64,000 nucleotides of DNA, from contig JAKJHU010000024.1 of assembly GCA_022316685.1 (NCBI GenBank), forward strand, positions 2,178,501 through 2,242,500. The letters run 5' to 3'. The translations under genes were made by a program, and so were the position numbers. Below are positions 1 to 12,400 of this stretch, piece after piece. This DNA is from Progne subis subis (taxonomy: Eukaryota > Chordata > Aves > Passeriformes > Hirundinidae). The notes under the pieces are model-generated. The model made no database searches. It saw only the letters and a program-made list of their open reading frames with translations, and was not told the DNA's origin. Numbering within the stretch: the first letter of the stretch is position 1; the number at the start of each line of letters is the position of its first letter.

Positions 1-323
1 CTTCTGCTGTTTGCCTCTCCTGAAAGCAGGACTTTCACAGCATCTCTGGTGTCACACCAGGACAGATGTGCTCAATGCGCAGTGACGCCTTCCTACTTTC
101 TGCTTCCCAGGCTGAATGGACTCTTTATATGTAAATACTCTCTGTATTTATGTATTTCCTGCTCTTCCTGAGCCTTCACTTAGCCTTAGTAAGCAAAGCA
201 ACCAGATTAAGGTAATTAAAATAGAAATACACATGACAGTGGTTTCAGGTAGTTCTGATAAAGTGTAAGAGTTCCTGTGCTCCTAACATAAATTTGATTA
301 ATTTTGTTAATTTCATTTTTCAG
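1..323 (+). other. PTPRC: PTPRC intron, 3' part
   Basis: This stretch ends in a T-rich tract and CAG at 321-323, a good 3' splice site for the first exon in the window. I see no exon or repeat in it. The preceding exon must end with one base of a split codon, because the next exon begins with two bases before its first whole codon. Confidence 0.7.
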
Positions 324-482
324 GTGTTTATGACACAAAAATCAACAGATCTCCATATACCTTCAAGGGATTTGAACCTTATTCCACAGTTTCTATAGAT
401 GTGACTCCATATACCATCAGCAAACATAATACGACAATTGAAGGTGGAAGTAAAAGCTATAAATTTCAAACAAAAGAAGGAG
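324..482 (+). CDS. PTPRC: PTPRC exon a: membrane-proximal fibronectin-type III segment
   Basis: The exon is 159 nt, bounded by CAG at 321-323 and GTAAAT at 483, and phase 1 at both ends. It encodes beta-strand-like extracellular sequence including [16 protein letters not shown] and N-glycosylation sequons NRS and NTT. It is most likely the penultimate part of the CD45 FN3 array. A symmetric 1-1 exon is typical of extracellular modules. Confidence 0.9.
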
Positions 483-3400
483 GTAAATCTGTTTGCTAAC
501 TGTTATGACCTAGGCTGATACTAACATAAAGAATTTGTACTTTCCTAGTGTAGTTAATTATATTTTCTACATGGTGTTAATACTAGCCAAGAAACTGATT
601 AACAATAAAATAATTGTACTGACATTCATATCATTAGCATCCCTTTTAAAATTACTTAATGTTGATCTAGTTTTTTAATTTTGCGCTTTGTATTAGTATT
701 TTTCATATATATATATACACATATATATATATATAAAAAAAACTTAAGAAGATTTCAGTAATTTGAAATTCTTGTGAAGTTTTTAGGAAGCATTATGTCC
801 CAATATAAAGAAAAAAATTGAAATAAACAAAAAGAGAATTAAAAAGTTTGGTTTTTTCTTTGTGGCATGAAAGCTACAAAGAGGTGCAGCCTGTACCTTC
901 TGTTGTGCAGTTATGTGTTTGCTGGAAGTAGACCCAGGCTACACCAACACTGTCCATCTGTAATGGATGTCAGTTTGGAAGTACCTGTACACAGCTTCCA
1001 ATATTAGGTTTACAGCAGGGTTAAAGATGAAAAAATGTGTGTCGACTCTTCTGCTGACAGAAAGGTCTGTGCATCTTTTTTGGGGCTGTCCTTTCAAATG
1101 TATAGTTTGAGGTATACAGGGATCAGAATTGTCACCTGGAGCCCCACAAAAAATAAAAGAGCTGATAGATTAATTTACTGATAAATATTAACAAGTTCAC
1201 CTGGGACTTAACTGTAATACAAGTTTAAATAGGGCTTTAATTTTTAGGCAGTCCTAAAATGATCATAGCTGTTTTCCCTACAAAAAATCTAGTTTGAGCA
1301 TATTATCTTTTGAAGCCCCCACTTTCTGGGTTACACTCATTTTTATAACTCAGGTGAAGATTAAAGTCTACAATATAAATTTATGGTTGTGCAAACAACC
1401 TCATTTCCCTTATTTTTTGAGAAATTAATGAATTGCATCATGAATTAATTAGACTTTCTCCAACTGTCACAGCAGTTGGTAATGAGTCAAGAAGGAAGTG
1501 GAAGAGTTTTATGGCTTCTTGAACTGAAGAATGTGTCAGTAGAACACAAGTCCTTGGAAGTAGGAAAACCCCTACATTTTATAAAAGATGTTTTCATCTT
1601 CAACAAACACATTGCCTCCAGAAATGTGCACTTTCTCCTTGTAACAGCCCTTTCAGCAGCATGCAGAATGGGAATCTAACTGATCTGCCCTGTGGATAAA
1701 AATGATCAGCTGTGATGTAATCTCACAGTCAGCCAAGCAAAATATCCCACCACTCCTCACATGGGATATTTGATCTCCTTACAGGTCTTAGCTCTTCATA
1801 TGATGAAAAAAGCAACTGCTGGGGTTTTTTTTCTTTTAATTTTTTTTCAATATGCTGTTTTGCAAGTTGACATGATTTTGCAGAAAATTTCCATGGTGGT
1901 GTTCTACTGAAATGTGGCTACTGAAATGAGGCTGCCTTACACAGACTGCTCCATTTTCTTTCTGAAAGGTTTTATCAGCTCTCGGTGAAAGGTCTCTTGG
2001 CTGTGCCCCTCAGTCTGAAACCTGCAACATTTGCTGCAACATACAAAACTAGAGTTTGAAACCACAGATTAGACTTAACAGGTTCTGTATCATTAAAAAC
2101 TTTTTGTGGCTTTAGGCCAGACTTAAGTGTAAGGACACTGCTCCAAATATTAGAATATACTAGTGACTCCTGGGAGAAAAGTTAATTTACAATGGTTTTG
2201 AAATGAATATTCACATGGAGAACTCTTTTTTCTCCTGTCTTGACTGTTGCTCCATGTTCCTCAAATGAGAAAGTGATGTCAGATGTGAGAGATTTGCCAT
2301 CATGCTATTTTTGTAGTCAGACTATCAGTAGAGCCTTTTCAGTTCCACTTCACATCTTTTCCAACTTAGATAAGCCTATGATTAAGTCAAAATTGATTTT
2401 ACTTGTCTTGTTAAATTGGGACTGAAATTTTTCAGGAAGAAAATATATGAAGTTATTGAGAGAAGACAGGAAACAGACATGAGTACACACAGCTTGAAAT
2501 ATTGAGTTTGAAATGATGAGAATAGAGCAAGTAACCCTTTTTCTTGTCTACAGTACCACAAAAAGTGACTGAGGTTAAAAAAACATTAATAGCTGATAAT
2601 GCTGTCCAGATTACGTGCAGAAAGCAAAAAGAGTTTGGACCACGTGCAGAATTTAAGTTGATTTGGGAGGATGATGGAAAAACTCAAAGCAAAGACAAAT
2701 GTGAATTTAAAAGAGAAAATCTCTTCTACTTGACAAACTATACCTTCAAAGTAAGTGTGCCTATCTTATTAAAATATATAAATACTTCATTGTTTAATAT
2801 ATATATATTTATATATATTAAAAATATATAAAATACTTCATTGTTTAAGCATATTATACTTGATTTTAGGAAAAAAAAAGGCAAATATGGTGGCAGAGGA
2901 GTCAATTTATAATGTCTAGGTCTCAGGTGTAAAAAAGTAATTATTATTTTGGAACTGAAATCCATATGTGCCTAACCTGTCAAGCAATCCCTGGTGTGCT
3001 ATTCCATATAGGTTCTAGCAGCAAGAAAAATGCAAGCAGAATAGACTATTTGTACTTGGCTCAGAGAGAAGTTTGGGGTTTCTATAAGATTAAAAAAATT
3101 TCTTGAGTATGACTAATATTTTAGTTTTTAGAACATATTCCATTTAATGAATGAAGATTTTTGTTTTTTCAGGGTCTAATTAGTGTAAAGCAGTTGAGAT
3201 CCTTTTTGCATGCCCTTACATCAGGCTCTCACAAGCCAGTCCTTGTGTCTACACAACATGCATCATCCTCTGTTTACACACTACACTTTCCTGAAGGCTT
3301 CCTGCAATTTTCTCTTCTGTCAGGCATTTCACCCTTTTGGGGTTGCCTGCAAAACCAATGGTCTTGTGTGATTCCCTTAATATGGCTAGTAGGAATATTT

Positions 3401-6400
3401 CTTATATCCTGATAGCTCCTCTCAGTAAAGTTTAGGCAAGAAAGTAACCTGTAAGAGTGAAGGAGTTTTACTACTTTTAGGAAGCAGTTTTGCTTATTCC
3501 CCACAATCTTTTCCTCCTTCTCTGTTTTTATTTGCAGAAGTACAATATCAGAGAACTTGAGTCGTCTCAATTTAATTTCAATATTTTGTCAGTACTTTCC
3601 CAACAGACTCTGCTCAGAGAGCTTTATGTTTGGAAAATAAAGATGGGGTCCTGTAGGAGCAAAAGATCTTTGCATTGTCCCAGTAGCAAAGGACCTCTGT
3701 GCCATTTAAGGTTTTTATCCACCACTTTCAGGGAGCAGTTTTCCTTACAGAAGGAATTTGCTTCTGCACCTCTAAATCCTGGCTCCTGCTTTGCACTTAG
3801 TTTACTTAATTCTTACACAAAACCCAGAGAAAGCCTTGTGGTCTTAGCTGGTAATGAAAGGACTCTGGTCAAGTTCTGGAAGACTCAAGAGGAAAAAAAA
3901 AAACCAGTGTGAAATATTTGAGTGCAAGCTGTCTTTTAGATCTGGTAGGAATTTCTATTGAAATTTAAAAGATTGAATAAATATTAAATGTATGGCAAAA
4001 CATGAACACATCAAAACAAAATTAGTGTTTTGACACCATTCAAAGTACCCAAAAGTTAATGATGCAAGAAAACACCTTATTTAATTAAACTTCTCTGAAT
4101 TACTTACCCATACATAAATTTGTACTAAAACCATCAAATTCAGTGAAGTAGTATTTACTATTGCAGCAAATGGGGTTTTTATATATTGCATGGTTATTTT
4201 TCAGATTTGAGAGTCTTAATAAAGGATAAAATTGATTTTACTTTGAGATGCATCTGGGTTTTATTTTGTAAAGTTTTGTAAAGTTTTTTGTAAAGTTTCC
4301 TGTTTTTCTAAAATCTTTTTCCTGTCATCTCCATATTTTTGAATCCAGATCTTGCTGTAACTTGGGTAGAAACCCGAGCTGCACTATAAATGTCAATACA
4401 GAGATTGACAGCAGACACTGCTGTCAATGATGTAAATAGATGGATGAATTTCAAAAATCCATGGTGCTTTGTTTTCTAAGAATTGTGTGCAGAAATTTTT
4501 ACTTGTCATATCTGAGCATTTCTATTCTTGTCACCCACTGCATGCAGATCTTCGTGTTTAATGGAAAACATAATGGATCAGCAGTAGTGGAGAGTATAAA
4601 AACCAGATGTAAGTAAATATGTACAGCATCTTTACCTTTAGATTTTAGCATAATATAAATAATGTAAATTGCAAAGTCAGTTAAATTGCTTCTAATTAAA
4701 AATCCAAACTTCCTGTTTTATCGTTAATATTTGATCTGCATTTGAAAAATACGTCCATTCAGTATTAATGTAACAGATCATGTTGACAAGTCATTAATCA
4801 TAACTCAGAATTATTACACAGCTGTGCTTTCTTCAGGAAACATTCAAATGCAACTAGAAATTAATTTCTCCAACTGACATTTTTCACTTTAGGGTTATTT
4901 TCCTGTGTTCAGATCCTGCATTTCAGGAGCTAAACATCTGTGACTTGGCAGCGGTTCCCAATTCCCAGATCAGGAGCAACTGAGAGCTGCACTGTGCAGT
5001 TCACAGAGAGCAGGAGACAGGCACAGTAATGCTGAACCATTGATTTGTAGCATTTTGACAGGTGGACATGGAGAATTTAAGAGAAAATTTTCTTAATGAA
5101 AATATAAAATTTCCTCCCCTGCTTTGGCATAGCAAACTCAAACCTGTTTAGTTTTTTTCTCAAAACAGACCCCAAACCAAAAACTGATGAGCCCTGGTTC
5201 CAGGGAGTATAAAGGTTTCTTTTTTAGAAAATATTTTTAAAATAATAAATGTATTCTTTTTCTGTTGGTAGATAATTCTAGAGCCTTGATTATATTCTTG
5301 GCATTCTTGATCATTGTGACTGTAATTGCTTTACTACTGGTTCTGTACAAAATCTATGATCTTCACAAAAAAAAGCTTAGGTAAGCTTTATGATTGTTTC
5401 CCTCTCTTACATAAATGGGGGGGTGGGGGTGGCTTTTGGTTTTTCTACAAGATTTCAGAGTGGGGAGTGGCAAAATGTCACAAGTTTGATGTTTCATTAA
5501 TACTGGGAAAATATATCCTTTTGCCACTAAATCATTTGAAAAGAAACTAATTTTTTGGTGTTTACTTAACAAAACAAATATAATGAAATTGAATTAAAAT
5601 CTCTCTGCTCTACTCTTGTTCAAGGCCCAGAACAAAATGACCTGTCCCTAGTTTTGAGGGGGGGGGGGGGTGGGGGGGGGAAAGTCATAAATACCTGGAA
5701 AACATTTCCTTCATGATTGAAATCAAAAGTAATGAAAATAATCCACACTTTCTTGGAACCCTTGTAAATGGTTGTTCACCCTTACCAGTATCTCAGGGAG
5801 GTGTTCCTCATTACAGCAGTGTCTCTGTAGGACAGAGGATGGCGATGGAGGGATGGCCATTGCCCTCCCTGATGCCTGTGCCACAGCCCTGCAGAGCCTA
5901 GGCTGACTGCTGCTCTCCTGCGAGGCCACTGGCTGCAGCAGGCACAGGAGCTGGGGCGATTTCCTCGGAAATCTCTCAGCCCTCTGGCACCAACAGAGCT
6001 CCGTGACTCTTCCAGCCCCTTTCCCTTCCCTGCTCTTCCCCTTAGGGGGACATGGAGCTGCTCTTGCTCAGACACAAACTTTTTTGTTTAGGGAAGCCAA
6101 ACTAATTTTTGCTTGTACAGCTCCAGAGAGCCTGGCTTGTTCTTGGCTACTTAGCATTTAAACTTCTTATATTTTATGTTTGTGTTAGTTTTCTGTCACT
6201 AGCAAGAAAAGAGAAGATGGTGTGAGTGGTCACTTCGGTGAAGAAATCAAATTCACATTTGTTGTAGCTGAGATGGGCAAAATCAGGCAGGCACTAAAGC
6301 TTTTTGATGTGGCCACCTTGTTTCTCTGCCTCGGGGCAGAAGGAGGAGGATCCCAACCACCTCTGCATAATCCCAGGGGTAGCACTCTTTCACAGACAGC

Positions 6401-9400
6401 TTGTAATGCAGGCTGCTGGTGTTCTCATACAAAACTGAGTTTATTTAACTTACTGTTGTATATATCTTACTAGTCAAAGCATTTACAGGTGCTTCTGATT
6501 CTTACAGCAATTCTTCTGAAGGCGTGAACCTCGTTGCAGGTGAGTATCTTTATATATTTAGCAATTTATTTATTGTTATATATTTATCTTTATAAAATTT
6601 ATCTTTATATATTTAGCAATTTTATTTCTATTTTGCAAGTGGAAGCAAAATTAGTCTCGGATCTTGACTACTAGCTTTGGGTTATTTGCATTCTAGATTG
6701 CATGCACAGATTACAGATATCAACATAATAACACCTTATTTGGAGGGCAAAATATTTCAGCAAATACACAGACGTATTTATGCTTGAGTGAACTGAAAGT
6801 TCATTAGTGTTTGAAAAATTCTTATTTATAATTCAATTAAAAACCAGTTATAGTTGTCCCAATGTTAGTGATATGTTTAACACTGAGAATAAATCCAGAA
6901 TAAAATCCAGCCTAAAACTAATTTTTCCTTTTCTGTCCACCTTTTTCCAAAACAAGAGACTGAATATTAGCCAGTGGTTTTTTTGACTGAAAAATTTTGA
7001 AGGCTTTCAAATACCAAAGACTGAAAATTTTGTGCACCCTTGTGCATAAGATTTCGAAGCCAGTGAAGAAAGACAGAAAGCTTCAAGAAAAAAATTATTT
7101 AGAACACTAAAATATGTAGAAATTAACTTTATTAAATGGGAAGTAGGATGGTGTTAAAACTGAAATCCATTTGCTTAGATACACAGTTATTAAAAAATAC
7201 AACTTTTCATGTAAATGAAAATTTAATATATGCCTAGGTAAGAGGTGTTAAAACTTGTTCAGTTATTATTTTATCGGTCAAGATGATATTGCAGATTATT
7301 GCAAATTGGAGAAAATGTGGAAAGTTAGGCGATACTAACTATATTTTATATTTTAATCACTGACAATCACTGACCAGAACTGAAGCAGAAGACAGGGCTG
7401 TGTAACTGTTGTGGCTGTTGAGGCAGTTGCTGTGCCCTCAAAATGAGTCACCATGCTGTGCAGAAGTATTAATGTGGTGTCCCTGCATGTGGCCTCCTGC
7501 AGAGGTGTCTCCATCAGGCAGCAGAGCTGAAAAAGTTCTCTCGTTCTCACAGCTCACAGCTGGCTCGGGCAACACCAGTGTTATAAAAATAAATACACCA
7601 AGTTAAAAGCGAGAGTTTAGTTCTTTTGTTAATTTATCTGGCAGTTTTAGAATCACATTTGCTGAAGTGTAATGCACATTTGCAACATCAGTACCAATAA
7701 ACATTTGACTTATTTATACAGTTAAAGATGATGACAAGCAACTTCTCAACATAGAGCCAATACCCTCAGAGCTATTGCTGGACACATACAAGAGGAAGAT
7801 TGCAGATGAAGGAAGGCTCTTTTTGGAAGAATTTCAGGTTTGTCCTTTACTCAAAATATACCACAGGTTTTTATCCAGGTGGTTGGAAGAATTCCATCCA
7901 GGAGCATGTTTGAAGCATATGTACTAGTTAGAAATAAATAAATAATCCAGAAAATTGAATTAATTCTCACCTGAGGTCAAATAGTCCTCAGTTAATTTTC
8001 CTACCAATCTCTTCCCGTTGCAAGATGAAAATGCTTCTTTTTCCTGAAAGTGTTCTTCAGTGAAACTATAAAATATGCAGTCTAAATACCTCGCATCCGA
8101 AAGTACCTTTTATTAATATTTTTAAACTTTGTCTTACTATATAGCCATGGGGATATAAATAACATGTAATTGTGCAGGTATATACTAACTATATTAAGAA
8201 GAAGAATATTTTTTTCTTAACTTTAGATATAAGAAATATATGAAGTAATATGGAGTATAATGTTACCTTCCAGATTCAGTAATGCCACATTAGTTCCATA
8301 TTTATTTGACTATAAGTAAAAGCTATTTTAAATCTAGGCCTAACTAATAAAATAAAATTTTGTATTTTACAGAGTATTCCTAGAGTTTTCAGTAAATTTT
8401 CTATAAAGGAGGCCAAAAAGAGCCATAATCAAAACAAAAACCGTTACATTGATATTCTTCCATGTGAGTATTTGTAATAATTTTGACATGTTTTACAAAT
8501 GCTTGATTTCTCACTGCCTTGAGATAATATAATTATTTTGGTTTAAATTATTTAAACAGATGACCATAACCGTGTTGAGCTCTCAGAGATGCCAGGAGAT
8601 CCAGGATCAGACTATATCAATGCAAGTTACATTGATGTGAGTGACTTTTACTTAAAGTCTTAGACACTATGGAAGGAATCCTCTAGTCTGTGCATTTAAA
8701 GCATCAACACCTTGGAGGATTTCCATTGGGGTTGTTTTCACCTTTGTAATGTACTTGGTATTATTGAATTGTTTCATATTGAATTTATTTTTAAAGTTGC
8801 AAATCTTTTCAATTGTTCAGTGCTTTCTTTCTAAAAGTTGATAACAATGTAATTTTTACAGGGCTTCAAAGAACCGAGAAAATACATTGCTGCACAAGGT
8901 AATTTATAATCTTAAAAGCAGATGCTTTCTTTTTTCACCCATTTTTATTAGAGTAATAAAATCCTATTAGCAAGCTTAAAGGAAAAATGAAAGTCTGACA
9001 TTTTGATATTTAATATGACAAAGTTGTCAATGAGTTTTTGCTTAGGGAATTTTGTGACAATTAATAAATTAGGCAGATTTCTCATGTTGTATAATTTTAC
9101 AACAAAAGTTTTTCAGATTTCAAGAATCTGCACTAAGAATACAGGTGGGAGTTTTAAAATGCTGTAGCCTAATGGCAGCAGCCATAGTGAAATCAAGTGT
9201 TGTGCTGTTACTTGCATGATTTCTGGTTAGCTCTTCAGATTGCATGGCTAAGCACATCAAGCAGGCAGGTGTTTTATCATGTGGTTGCATTCTGGAAAAG
9301 TCCCTTAAATTTTCTCCTTCTAGGCCCCAAAGATGAAACCACAGATGATTTCTGGAGAATGATCTGGGAACAGAAGGCAACGATTATTGTCATGGTGACT

Positions 9401-12400
9401 CGCTGTGAGGAAGGAAAGAGGGTGAGAAATATCTGTCCTTCCCTCCTTCTATATTTCTATCCTTTTTTTTTTCCTGAAAACTGAGTGGATTGCTGTGCTG
9501 TGCTGAATTACATATTCTTAAGTACTTTTTTTTCATTCATTGCTGTTCTCTTATTGTGGCAAAACCTGTGTTGGAACACATGCCAAAACAGTGTTGCCTT
9601 ATGAATTACCAGTCTTATCAGAAAATATCACTTTAGTCACAGCAGTAAGTAGAAGAGGGTAAGCTTCCAAATTACAGCTAATTAATCCAGAAAAAGGCTC
9701 AAGGTAGGACTTTAGCTCATACACCTGTCAGAAAAGGTATGGTTTCTATTTTTCTCCTGTCTATTCTGATATCCTGGCAGTATCCTCAGCAGATCCTAGA
9801 AAGAATATTTTTCCTCTGTTGCCTTTGTCTAAGTGGAGGGTTGGATGTTTCTGGCCTGCTTTTGTTCCTTACTCAGGTATAGCAGGAAGAAGAACTGCTG
9901 TTTTAGCTGCAGTTAAAGATGTTGACAGCCTGCAGATTTTACAGCACACTCAAACTGATATTATAGGCAGGCAGGAGCAGCAACCCTCATTGAAGACTGA
10001 AAAAGAAGGCATGGAAGTAGCTGCAAACATTTCTCCAGCCACCAGGCAACAGCAGCAGTCACTCTTCGTTGTTTCAAATACTGTACAGGATTTTTTTTTT
10101 CCCCACTATACATCTGAAGTTAAATTCCATGGCCATAAATTTCAGGTCAGAGACCTGAGTTGTTGGATATTTGCAATTGAAAAGTTGGAAAAGCTTTACT
10201 GAGTTGCCATCTACTTTAAATTAGGCTTTTTTCTAGCTCTCAGTTCTCTGCCACTTCACTGTTGGGCTGCTTACTTAACTTTGTCCCTTTGCAGAACAAA
10301 TGTGCCCAGTACTGGCCATCAATGGAGAACGGAACGGCAACGTACGGGGACATCATTGTGAAGATCTATGAAAGTAAAACGTGTCCAGACTACATCATTC
10401 AGAAACTGCACATCACAAATGTAAGTGGATTCAAAAGTGAGAGACTGACTGGAACTGGAGTGTCTATTTGGAGTCTGTATTTAAAGAGAGAGGAGTCATT
10501 TCTCAATGGAAGATGCTCTGCTGTCTTTCCTAAGCCTCACATAGCTTAAGGGAAAACTTAGATGTAGGTGTAATTTCTTGCAAGAAATATGACTTTGATA
10601 TATATTCCAAACTTCAAAAGGTATTTTTCCCTAATTGTCTGGAACTTACATTTAAAATTAAACTGTTACTATGCTGCTAAATGGTAAAAAATTAATATAT
10701 ACATTGTGGTTTCCTTATATATTTAGTTTGTTCTTTAACACAAAAAACTTGCTGCTTTGTGTGTATATCAGCATAACCCACTGCCCCTAAAATCACTGTG
10801 ACTCATAGATAACCATTATCTACCCTTGTGATAATTGTACAGTGGGACAATTACAAATTCTGATAATCTCAGTGTGTTTAGAAATCTAACTGGTTTAAAA
10901 TCACCATTTAAATATTTTTAAGGTCATTAGGGCTGGTTAATTGTTCTCTTTCACACATCTGAAGTCACATTAGTTGCCCTATGTGTAGTTGAGAAAAAAA
11001 ATTGCCATCAAAAGCTAAATGCTCAGCTCTGACCCTATGCAAAAATATTTCAATGATGATAAATGGAGCCTAAATAAAAGCTAAAAGCATTCAGACTCAA
11101 AGAGTAAATCTGCTGGCAAATCTCCAGCAAAGCAACAGAATCTGCCCATCTTGATTTGTGATTACAGCTGGAAATTCCTATTCTGCTGTCTCATATTGCA
11201 TTCAAATTTACTCAGGAAGTGGTCTGATTAAAAGGAAGTTGTAACTTCATGTGGTCAGTGACCAGATCAGGATGTTAAGAATTAACTATTTACAAAGATA
11301 CTGCTCTGTCGCTCGAGGAATCTGACATTAGAAATGAGTGATTGCAGCAGGTTGAGGGCTGATATTTTAAGAACTGTCTGCTCTTTGTTCAGCTGACATC
11401 ATATCAATAAAGACAAAGTAGATATTGGTTGTGAAATTGAAGAGTGGTCCGTGGCAAGAAAGTGGAGACTTCTGGAGTTCTGGTAGAATAGTGATGTATA
11501 ATTACTGAAACAATGGTGAATAGCTGTATGAATAACTCTTCTGCAACTGGATAATCCAACTATGAGTAAGAATTTTGAGGTTAATTAGTAGAAAAATGCC
11601 TATACAGACATATAAATCTTGGCCACTAAAAGAATGTCGTTGAGGGGTTTTTCTCATTTGGTTTTATAATCATGGTTATCAAAATTTATGGCCTCTCTTT
11701 TAATCTAGAAGCAACATACCAAAGTCCACTCAAGACTCCACTTAGACTTATGTATACATCTGTGTACATATACTAACATATATATAGATTAATATATATT
11801 AAAAACCACACTTCACTTTTTCTAGGGAAGAGAAAGGACAGCTGGAAGAGATGTCACTCATATCCAGTTCACCAGCTGGCCAGACCATGGAGTCCCTGAG
11901 GATCCACATCTTCTTCTCAAACTCCGACGCAGAGTTAACGCTCTCAGCAACTTTTTTAGTGGTCCGATCGTGGTTCACTGCAGGTAAGTATATATTCCTT
12001 AGAAAATTTAGTAATGTTAAATGACTGAAATGAAGCTATTTAGAAAAGGGACGGGCAAAAGTGTTTGTCTGATCCCAGATTTTGTGACTTGAACACTTGA
12101 AAATTAAGCAGCAAAAGATACACAAGGTCTGTTTTCTGAAGGATATAAAGGAAAATCGTATAGACAAAACCTGATGATACACAGACTTTTGAAAAACAGC
12201 CAGATCAATGTTGGGCTGCTCTGGCCATAAGCAGCATATTTGGCCATGTTGGCCCTGCTTTCACTAAAATATACTAAAAATGCAAACTCATTATTGTTTG
12301 CGTTGCTAATTATTTTACAGCAAGAAGTGTTTTCAATTTCTTTGGATCCTGTTGTTACACTTTATCAGTTTCAAGGCCTGCTCTCCTCAGAGAGGGAGTG

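Noticed and set aside
3490..3912. 140-codon open frame in a PTPRC intron
   Set aside because: No splice sites in phase, a non-ATG start, and no recognisable domain; flanking PTPRC exons join perfectly without it.
9819..10202. 127-codon open frame in the intron before the KCAQYW exon
   Set aside because: It would interrupt a well-conserved part of D1, and its translation resembles no phosphatase insert.
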